Source: Adenophora triphylla var. japonica (taxonomy: Eukaryota; Streptophyta; Magnoliopsida; Asterales; Campanulaceae). Taken from it: DNA of 64,000 nucleotides. Shown piece by piece: positions 55,738 through 64,000 of the stretch (position 1 is the stretch's first letter; every line of letters starts with the position of its first letter). Position numbers and translations under genes: made by a program. The notes under the pieces are model-generated. The model did not search any database and was not told the DNA's origin. It saw only the letters and a list, made by a program, of their open reading frames with translations. The DNA is taken from positions 310,001 to 374,000 of the forward strand of contig JAFEMH010001234.1 of the NCBI GenBank assembly GCA_022495995.1, given 5' to 3'.

Positions 55738-56070
55738 TTGCTGGAACCTCACCATGATGGCCTAGTCATTTCCTTGCAGATTGTAAATTGCACCATTAGG
55801 CACATCTTGGTGGATGGGGGTAGCTCCGTCAATCTCATTATGTTAAGCACCCTAAAAGAAATGAATATCCCAGAATCGGAGATCATCAAGAAATCATCAG
55901 TGTTGGTAGGCTTCAGTGGTGAAGTCAAAGAAATAATGGGAGAGATAAAGCTTCCTATATACTCAAAAGGACTCAACACGATGGAGCAGTTCTGTGTGAT
56001 TTATTGTGCGACTTCTTACAATGTGATTCTTGGAAGGCGTGGATTCACGGAATGAAAGTTGTACCTTCCA
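55738..56070 (+). pseudogene. Protease of E4
   Basis: HILVDGGSSVNLIM is the active-site segment, followed by KKSSVLVGFSGEV and YNVILGRRGF. The last block has lost its usual RPWIH reading through a one-base change near 56040. Confidence 0.85.
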
Positions 56071-56243
56071 CTTACCATTAGTGCGTGAAGTTCCCTACAC
56101 CTTGGGGAGTTGCTAAGATATATAGTGATCAGCAAGTGTCTAAGGAGTACTATAAGACATCAATGAAGGTGTCGACATCTCCAAAGCAAGCATAAAAATT
56201 ACAGAAAAAAGCACGTGAGGTCCTGGAAGCAAGGGAGAACGAC

Positions 56244-57720
56244 GTGAAAGAAGTATTGCTAGACCCTTCAAATCCATACATCAAAGTGCTTATTGGCAAT
56301 GATATTCCATCAGATTTAGAAGAGAAACTTGTGGACCTCTTAAGAAGCAGGACGAAGAGCTTCGCATGGAAGCATGATGACATGACTGGCATCAACAAAG
56401 ATGTCATCACCCACAAGCTCAATGTTGATCCCAGTTTTAAACCAGTACATCAGAAGCGCAGGAAGTTTGCAGAAACAAGAAACCAGATAATTAAGGAAGA
56501 AGTGGAGCGCTTACTTAAAGCCAACATGATACGAGAGGTAGAATATCCAAAATGGTTAGCAAACGTGGTTGTGGTCGAAAAGAAGAATGGAAAATGGCGA
56601 GTTTGTGTTGATTTCACCGACTTGAACAAGGCCTGCCCCAAGGATCCTTTCCCATTGCCTCACATCGAATCATTGGTAGATGCTACTTCAGGTCATGAGC
56701 TTCTTACTTTCATGGACGCGTCTTCAGGATTCCAACAAATCCAGATGGAGCCATCTGATCAAGAGGACACCGCCTTTATAAGACCCACAGGTATCTATTG
56801 TTATATTGCTATGTCTTTTGGACTAAAAAATGCAGGTGCAACGTATCAGAGGCTCGTGAATAAAATGTTCAAGAATCAGATTGGGGACACAATAGAGGTA
56901 TATATTGAGGATATGGTCGTGAAATCCAAGAAAGCTGAAGATCATATAAGCCATATGTCCCAAGCCTTCGACATCTTGGATTGTTTCAACATGAAACTTA
57001 ATCCAGCAAAATGCAATTTTGGAATGAAGGCAGAAAATTTTTTGGGCTATATGGTGACTAAAATGAGCATTGAAGCCACCCAGAGCAGATTCGCGCCATC
57101 TTTAACCTGTCATCACCTCAATCTGTCAAAGACATCCAGAGATTGACAGAGAAGATTGCAACACTTACCAGGTTCATTTCCAAATCATCTGATCGATGCA
57201 AGCCTTTTTACGACATCTTAAGAAAGAATAAAAAGTTCCAGTGGGAAGATCAGCGTGAACAAGCTTTTCAAGACCTCAAAAGTTACCTGTCAACACCTCC
57301 ATTATTGGTCAAACCTCAAGAGGGCGAACCCCTATTCATCTACCTAGCAGTATCAGAAAGCGTTGTAAGTGCGGTCCTGGTGACAGAACGAGATGGTATT
57401 CAGCAGCCCATCTATTATATAAGTAAGACACTTTTAGACGCGGAGACAAGGTATTCTCATTTACAAAAATTGATTTTAGCTTTGATAACTGCATCTATTA
57501 AGTTGAGACATTATTTTGAAACACATACTATAATTGTGCGTACTAACTATCCTATTAAATATGTTATGAGAAAACCAGAGATGTCAGGTAGGATGGCCAA
57601 ATGGTCCGTACAGTTAAGCACTTACGACATCAAATATGAGCCCAGAACAGCAATAAAATCTCAGGCTCTAGCTGATTTTGTGGCTGACTTTAGTCCAACC
57701 ATGCAACCAGAAGTAGAATT
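56244..57720 (+). pseudogene. Reverse transcriptase and first RNase H of E4
   Basis: An open frame of 300 codons (56244-57146) covers the RT fingers and palm: EVEYPKWLANVVVVEKKNG, VDFTDLNKACPKDPFPLP, MDASSGFQQIQM and SFGLKNAGATYQ. The catalytic YIDD motif reads YIED (near 56908), a change of a metal-binding Asp to Glu. A frameshift near 57085 leads to the frame of 57143-57973 with the thumb and the RNase H (FIYLAVSESVVSAVLV, YSHLQKLILALI). Confidence 0.9.
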
Positions 57721-57759
57721 GGAAGTTCAGCAACTGCAAGATGATGACATCTTGAAGGT

Positions 57760-58155
57760 GTGGACGCTTTATACAGATGGTGCTTCCAACATGAGAGGCA
57801 CAGGACTTGGAGTTGTATTAAAGTCGCCACAAGGGGACATAATACCACAATCCATCCGCTGCAGTTTTAAGGCCACTAATAACGAAGCAGAATATGAGGC
57901 ATTAATTGCAGGTTTAACAGTGGCTCAGGACCTTGACATCAAGCACATCCAGGTGTTATTGATTCATTGCTAATTGTCAACCACTACAACGGGTCCTACA
58001 TAGCGAAGAATGCAAAGATGACTACATACTTGGGGATAGTAAAAATTCTGGCGGCCAAATTTGAAACTTTCACGTTGGAGCAGGTGCCGCGAGAAGAAAA
58101 CTCACAAGCAGATGATCTGAAAAACCTAGGCTCAGCCTTCAAAAGTATTTCGTAG
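57760..58155 (+). pseudogene. Second (archaeal-type) RNase H of E4
   Basis: WTLYTDGASNMRGTGLGVVL holds the first catalytic Asp. NNEAEYEALIAGL (the Glu), a diverged segment where VDSQLL is expected (frameshift near 57960), and VPREENSQADDL with the last Asp follow. This domain marks the Tat lineage. Confidence 0.9.
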
Positions 58156-58170
58156 ACGAGTATCCCAATT

Positions 58171-59490
58171 GTGCATGTTGACATCCCAGCATTTGACCGT
58201 CTCGAGCTGTTCGTCATAGATGATGGCATCCTTCCCAGTCCAGCGGTGACTTCTTGGACAACTCCTATTATCAAATACCTCCAAGATGATACAATCCCAC
58301 CTGAGGAGAAGAATGCTCGAGCGTTCAGGGTAAGATCATCAAAATATTTACTTATTGATAAATTCTTGTTTAGGAGATCTGCTGCAGGTCACTACTTAAG
58401 GTGTCTAGAAGCAGACCACGCACAACAAGTTTTGAGAGAACTGCATGAAGAGCAGTGTGGAAATCATACTGGGGGTAGAAGCCTGTATACCAAGGCTCTA
58501 AATATGGGCTATTTCTGGCCTACTATGCGAATAAATGTTGTAGAGTATGGCAAGAAGCGTGATTCCTGTCAAAGGCACGGCGACATCCTACATCAGCCAG
58601 CTGAATTGCTACATCCTATCTTGTCGCCATGGCCATTTATGATATGGGGAAATTATATCGTAGGGAAGTTGCCCAGGGCTCCAGGAGGAAAGGTGTTTCT
58701 ACTAGCCATGACAGACTATTTTTCAGGGTGGGTAGAAGCTAAGGCGTACGTGCAAGTCCGAGACAGAGAAGTAATCTCTTTCATAAAAAGAAACATATTC
58801 AGCAGATTTGGGATACCTTCAGAGATAATATGTGATAATGGCTCACAATTTATCAGTCGGAAAACGCAAGACTTGTTGACTAGATGGGGAGTCAAGATGG
58901 TGACATCTTCACATGTTCACCCTCAAGCAAACGGACAAGCAGAATCCAGCAATAAGATTATCATAAGCAACCTAAAGAGAAGACTGGACCAAAATAAAGG
59001 GAGATGGGCAGAAGAGTTACCATTCGTTTTATGGGCTGATAGGACGACATCTAAGAATGCAACAGGTCAAACACCCTATTCTCTAGTATTTGGGGATGAA
59101 TCAGTCATCCCTGCAGAAGTTTTAGTACTTACGGCTAGATATGGTTTGTTGACACCTGAGTATAATAGTGACGTCTTAGCACATGATTTGGATACTGTGA
59201 ACGAGCTAAGAGATATGACTAAAATAAGGATGACAGCATATCAGCAAAGAGTGGCCAGGTCTTATAACAAGAATGTGAGGGTCAGAAGGTTTCAAGTAGG
59301 TGACTTAGTCCTACGAAAAGCATTTCAAAATACAAAGGAGCTCAATGCAGGCAAACTTTCCCCAAAGTGGGAAGGCCCCTATTTGATTGATGCACAGGCC
59401 GGAAAGGAAGCATATCGTTTGTCAACCTTGGATGGCCAAATGATCCCAAGAAGTTGGAATGTCATTCACCTTAAAAGGTACTACATTTAG
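58171..59490 (+). pseudogene. Integrase of E4, long open frame with altered residues
   Basis: A single frame of 439 codons covers the linker, the zinc-binding domain (GNHTGG ... CQRHGDI), the catalytic core and the C-terminal domain up to NVIHLKRYYI. The catalytic acids can be placed at MTDYFSGW, CDNGSQFIS and NGQAESSNK. The zinc domain has KKRDSC where a CxxC pair is expected, so one Cys is lost, and the usual WGIDIVG segment reads WGNYIVG. The frame is therefore open but probably inactive. Confidence 0.88.
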
Positions 59491-59641
59491 TCAATATTCT
59501 CCTAACCTCACCACAAGCCAGGTATGAACAATCCTTTATTAATCTTTTCATTTATCAGATATGAATAATCCTTCATTCCTTTCTTTTCATTTTTATTTAT
59601 AATTATTTCAAAATAAGATGTCACTAACACGACCTGCGGAG

Positions 59642-59664
59642 GGGCATCAACATTGTTGACGCCC
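59642..59664 (+). other. 11-bp hairpin downstream of E4 pol
   Basis: GGGCATCAACA-t-TGTTGACGCCC (one A-C mismatch) lies about 150 bases after the pol stop, preceded by CGGAG, like the E3 hairpin at 38580. Confidence 0.6.
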
Positions 59665-60369
59665 ATCTCTAACATGTCTCTGTCTTGCAAGATGATGACA
59701 TACAAGAATGGGGACATCCGAGTACTTAAAGCAAAGTTCCAACGTATTATCCTCCGATAGAGACTGGCCATCTCTTCTAAAGTAAAGGTACACAATCTCT
59801 TCTAAGGTTTAAAGAGTTAATTACCTCTTTCTAAAGAATGTTAGGTTGCCACACCTTCGCCTGGAGCGCACGATATCTCTTTAATTGAGGTGTGGGATGG
59901 GCCCATATAAGTAACTTTATATAGCTTACCCATTTCCACTCAGTTAAATGATTGATCTTAAGTTTTATTCAAATTGGTTATGACATATACATGTCATCTT
60001 AAGATTCCTGCGATTTTGACAATTTTCATGTCACCTTATGAAATTAACATATGATTATGTCATCATCCTTTGAAAATACTTTAGCATTTGGTATCAAAGC
60101 ATGACATGCATAGAAGTTATTAACAAAGGTTTTTTTCTAAAAACTAAGACATTAAATACCACTAAGACTACCATAAAACGTTTCCCAAATTCAGTTGGCC
60201 CGCACCAACATCCAAACAACATAAAACTAAAAGCAAAGTGTTGAACCAACCCAACACTTGAAATAAATTGTCTTCGGTCCTTATGGACCTATTATATACC
60301 AACAAAATAAAATTGTTTTTGGGTCACCACCCACAAATTCAACAAACAAATAATTGTTTTTAAACATCC
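59665..60369. other. E4 3' spacer
   Basis: No gene. It holds the CACACCTTCGCCTGGAGCGC box at about 59849 shared with E3 and repeated ATGACAT/ATGTCA words between 59960 and 60110. Confidence 0.5.
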
Positions 60370-60509
60370 TTACTTGGCTGCTGCCTTAGGTGTTTCTTTA
60401 GGAGTCCCCTCTCCAGCCTCTATCTCTTCTCCTACAATTGCATCCTTGGGGCTGGATAACACCTCGCCTTCGTCCACTGGTTCACCTGTCAACTTAGATA
60501 GATTGGCAT
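60370..60509 (-). pseudogene. C-terminal tail of the E4 antisense gene
   Basis: On the minus strand 46 codons end with ETPKAAAK and a TAA at 60372-60370. The piece LTGEPVDEGEV matches FVGEPVDAEEV in the E3 antisense protein. The rest of the gene is separated by the chromovirus insertion. Confidence 0.7.
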
Positions 60510-62916
60510 TGTGGGCACCCCAACCCGGAACCTAACACGTGTCCCGAGCCTGAGAGTCCAAATCAAGAAAGATCACCTGAAATTTTTGAAAACTTTTGAC
60601 TTAACTGGAAAAGAAACCAACTTTAACATTAACCTTCAAATACTAACTTGGGGTCATCTCCACTTGGAGGAAAAAGGGGTAACTAAACTTTAACAACCAA
60701 CTTACTTTAGTTACAACATTTACAAAAGTTCCAAAGTTTACGTTTGAAACAAAGTTACAATATATACAAACTCCACCAAGGAGATACAAAAATATAACTA
60801 CATCACTCCCATATAGGACATATACATACCCGATAACCCAAAAGACCAGTACAAACTCCGCACCGTCCTCACTGGCCGGGTCCTCCAGTCTCTGTCCGAT
60901 CTAAAACATTAAAGGGAGAAGGGTGAGAATAAATCTCAATAAGTTATTATGAATGCAACAATATGCCAAGTAAGATGCAACACATACAAGGTGCATATAA
61001 TACATTGGAAAAGCCGTAAACACATTACATTATCTTGGTTTACCTTTTCCGATCTGACCAATAAGTCGTACAACATCGGGAGATAAAACTCCACTCATTT
61101 GTGAACTGCTTAAGCATATTCACATCTTATAAGATCCATTTTTCAGGGAACCATATAAGATACTAGAAACTCTGTAAGGCTTTTGGCTCAATACAGATGC
61201 TATAACCCCAAGCTGTGGCCACAGAAGGGGACAGTCACAGGTATAACGTAATCCGATCACATTAGGTCACACTTTCCATAAGTGATCGTATTCCGTTATA
61301 CCCCTAAACATCAGCTGATTAACACAAGTTCAAGCACATAATAGTTACTTGAAATGAAATCCACCAAAGGGATAAAATATAACAACATGGTAAAGCATAC
61401 TCATGTTTAATCAATACCATAGCGCAACATTCATTTCATACCCTATGTATATCACAATCAATGAATATGAACTCAAATAAGGCAACAAGGTATCATAAAC
61501 CAGCCCTACATAATCAATATGCAACAATACATGACCTCTATAAAGGTCCAAGTTCAATTTACCAAGTTGGAGTCACTTTGGTTAAGTTACGAATCAAGGC
61601 TGCCAAGCATTTTCCGAACAATATTTAAAGTACTTCCACTATTCCATTTTAACCAAGTAAGACACCATTATGTAGCTAAAGTGTTCTACTTTAATCTAAG
61701 TTAAAGAGGGTTCACTTTGGTTCTAGGTTGAATAGATTTCCAAGCCTTGGGAAATGATTCAGAGACTGCAGGGCAGGGCACGACTCGTGCCCAATGGCAC
61801 GACTCGTGCTCAGCCCCTGCACGACTGCCCTAGATATCACCACTAGTACCACGAGTGACCAAAGGGTGGCACGACTCGTGCCCCTTGGCACGACTCGTGC
61901 CAAGGCCAAATTCAGACACCAGATTCAGCACATCAGCAGTAGGCCAAACTAAATAACATAACACCTAATCCTCTATTTCTAATGTACCCAAAACAGGTAC
62001 TAACATTACCAAAATGATACCAGTCAATACTCCTTTTTCTCCATATCTAAGGCATTAACTTCATATTACAACCATTGTTACTCAAGAACAAGGCCAATTG
62101 ATCCATGCAACAACCTATATTCATTCCTTCAACACTAAATTCACATTTGCTACTATCCTTTACATTTATTCACCAAGACAATCACCAATTAGCTTTCAAC
62201 TTCTTCCATTACCAATTCAATTCAAGGAAACATATTCCAAAAATTCCCAAAACAATTTAGGCTACATCAAAAACAACAACAATCATAATATGAACAAATT
62301 TTTGGAAGAAAGTCATAATAACTTACTAAATAATGCGAAATTGAATATTTATTTTTCCGGCTCTAAACGATCCCCTCGCCACCACGAACAAGAATACGTG
62401 ATTTGCTTTGAAAACGGAAAGGTATTGAAGGGTGTAGAATTTATGGAAGGAAGGTTAGGGTTTGGTTCTCCATGGATGATTTGAGAAGAAAGAATACTCA
62501 GCATATTACAAATGAGGTTTCTAAATCTATTTCCCATGGATATTTATGAGAGGTTTCAATAAAGCTCCTCCATAGATTGAGGAATAGCAACTAACACCTC
62601 AACTATCAACCTTTACAACTAAGCACCTCACAACTTTTATAAACTCAATACTTTAAAAATTTAAATATTATAAAAGCACTACACACTTTATTTTATTTTT
62701 TTCATTTAAACCCTTTATCATTAATTTTAATTCCTTTTCACCCTACATTCACATAAGTTAGTTAATGACCAACCTAACTTCACATAATCCATCCAAGCAT
62801 AGAAATAAACACATAAATCCAACTAATAACATAAAATGCCCAAAATGAAATATTATCACCCGAACCTCACGTGCTCAACGTGTGATAAAATAGTGCATAA
62901 TATTAGGGTCGTGACA
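60510..62916 (-). mobile_element. 3' LTR of the chromovirus (2.4 kb)
   Basis: On the minus strand it runs from TGTCACGACCC after a purine tract to GGTGCCCACA. The LTR contains four copies of a GGCACGACTCGTGCC palindrome. The frames in it are short and without known domains. Confidence 0.75.
61776..61904. repeat. Four palindromes GGCACGACTCGTGCC in the chromovirus LTR
   Basis: The copies at 61776-61792, about 61796-61810, 61868-61882 and 61886-61904 share the arm GGCACGA/TCGTGCC around a central C. Flanking bases extend the pairing differently in each (GGG/CCC in the first, TTGG/CCAA in the last). Confidence 0.8.
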
Positions 62917-62931
62917 CTCACTCCCCCTTAA
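62917..62931 (-). promoter_or_regulatory. Polypurine tract of the chromovirus
   Basis: On the minus strand TAAGGGGGAGTGAG ends directly at TGTCACG, the LTR start. Confidence 0.75.
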
Positions 62932-62950
62932 AGAAAATTCGCCCCGAATT

Positions 62951-64000
62951 TTAGGTAAACTTACTTGCACCCTCAAACAACGAAGGATACTTTTCCCTCA
63001 TCTCCGACTCTAACTCCCATGTAGCCTCTTCAATGGTATTATTCCTCCATAGAACTTTCACTACCGGAATGCTCTTCGTTCTCAACTCTTTAACTTGGAA
63101 CTCTAAGATTCGCAAAGGTTCTTCAACATAGGACATATCCGCTTGAATCTCTTAGGGAGGTGAACTCAAAATGTGGGAAGGATCGTGGCAATACTTTCTT
63201 AACATCGAAACATGGAACACGTCATGAAGCAAGGAAAAGGATGGAGGCAATGCTAACCGGTAAGCTAGTTCCCCAATCTTCTCTATGATCTCAAATGGCC
63301 CAACGAACCTTGGAGCTAGTTTCCCTTTATTCCCAAACCTTTTTATCCCGGTCCTCGGAGAATCTTCAAGAAAACTAAGTCACCAACTTGGAAAGATAAG
63401 TCCCGTCTTCTGTTATCGGCGTAGCTCTTCTGCCTACTCTGAGCCGTCTTCAACCTATCTCGGATTACCTTAATCTTTTCCATCGAATCTCTCACCAAAT
63501 CCGGATCCCAAAGATTGGCTTCACCCACTTCATCCCAACACATAGGCGATCTATACCTTCTACCATACAACGCTTCTTAAGGAGCCATCTCAATACTAGA
63601 TTGGTAACTGTTGTTGTAGGCGAACTCAACCAACGGTAGATGATCTTCATAAGGCAACTGAAAGTCCATCACACAAGCTCTAAGCATATCCTCAAGTATC
63701 TGAATAGTTCGTTTCGTCTGCCCATCTGTTTGAGGATGAAACGCCGTGCTAAAACATAACTTGGAACCCAAAGCTTCATATAATGCCCTCCAAAATCTCG
63801 AAGTGAACCTCGGGTCTCTATCTGAAATAATGCTAACTGGAACCCCGTGGAGTCTAACAATTTCCTTCATATACAACTGCGCTAACCTCTCCATCAAGAA
63901 TTTAGTTGACACAGGAAGAAAATGAGTCGATTTCGTCAATCTATCCACTATAACCCAAATGGCATCCATCTTCTTCGCGGTAAGAGGCAACCCTGTTACA
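62951..64000 (-). pseudogene. Chromovirus integrase and chromodomain-like tail, inactivated
   Basis: On the minus strand the integrase core is read from 63990 ([16 protein letters not shown] with the first Asp; [12 protein letters not shown] with the second). At the catalytic Glu position the protein has TDGQTKRT where family members have TDGQTERT, so Glu is replaced by Lys. A TAA follows at 63579-63577, a one-base shift near 63350 moves the frame, and another TAA lies near 63152. The tail VKVLWRNNTIEEATWELESE fits the chromodomain of plant chromoviruses. Confidence 0.88.

Larger units (their letters stand above)
53264..60509 (+). mobile_element. Tat-lineage retrotransposon E4, interrupted by a chromovirus
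   Basis: A 5' LTR, primer site, gag, protease, RT, RNase H, second RNase H, integrase and the tail of an antisense gene follow in the same order as E3, of which it is a distinct relative. The element is cut at 60509 by the LTR of a minus-strand chromovirus; its remaining 3' end should lie beyond that insertion, outside the window. Confidence 0.88.
60510..64000 (-). mobile_element. Chromovirus-type Ty3/gypsy element, 3' part, minus strand
   Basis: The 3' LTR (62916-60510) and the 3' end of pol with integrase and a chromodomain-like tail are in the window; the rest lies to the right. It is inserted in the antisense gene of E4. The LTR start TGTCACGACCC and the protein tail suggest the Tekay clade, which is an inference. 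Confidence 0.82.

Overview
The window is a stretch of plant nuclear DNA from a nest of transposable elements. No intact host gene was recognised. Plant origin is shown by four Ty3/gypsy LTR retrotransposons (three Tat/Ogre-lineage, one chromovirus), Helitrons ending in the hairpin-CTAG signature, many Stowaway-type MITEs (CTCCCTCCGTCCC termini, TA target sites), a plant mariner-like transposon, hAT MITEs and tRNA-derived SINEs. The species cannot be named; a large-genome eudicot is likely.

Layout. (1) 1-5544: 3' end of a Tat-lineage element (E1): tandem repeats, a spliced antisense gene with two in-frame TAG codons, polypurine tract and 3' LTR. (2) 5545-6818: CACTA fragment, AT-rich DNA and a Stowaway MITE. 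(3) 6819-23319: complete 16.5-kb Ogre-like element (E2) with LTRs, GGAGG target duplication, tRNA primer site, decayed gag and protease, no reverse transcriptase, the C-terminal part of integrase, three tandem-repeat blocks and two antisense genes (DUF7745-like, frameshifted; plant-mobile-domain/MAIN-like, intact over four exons). E2 sits inside the 3' terminus of the preceding MITE. (4) 23325-32283: Stowaway MITEs, four Helitrons (one carrying exons of an IQ67-domain gene, two joined end to end), hAT elements and AT-rich DNA. (5) 32284-42132: complete 9.85-kb Tat element (E3), AGTGC target duplication, nearly identical LTRs, badly broken gag-pol, a row of hairpins with compensating arm changes, and an intact four-exon antisense gene. 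(6) 42133-53263: fold-back minisatellite, mini-Helitron, a complete mariner-like element with an intact 450-residue transposase that also contains about 1.2 kb of E2-type LTR, LTR-like remnant, hAT MITE, two SINEs. (7) 53264-60509: a third Tat element (E4), nearly full gag-pol with lesions, cut off by (8) a minus-strand chromovirus whose 3' LTR and 3' pol fill 60510-64000.

How the parts relate. E1, E3 and E4 carry, or carry remnants of, one antisense gene type (plant-transposon N-terminal domain plus coiled coil), while E2 carries a different antisense pair. Where sense replication genes are ruined, the antisense genes of E2 and E3 remain open across their splice sites. E3 is peppered on both strands with one 7-base motif (CAACTTG/CAAGTTG); E1 and E4 have different enriched motifs. 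Structured 3' non-coding sequences recur after pol. These observations suggest element-specific antisense proteins, possibly with dispersed recognition sites, but that link is inference. All counts were made by eye.
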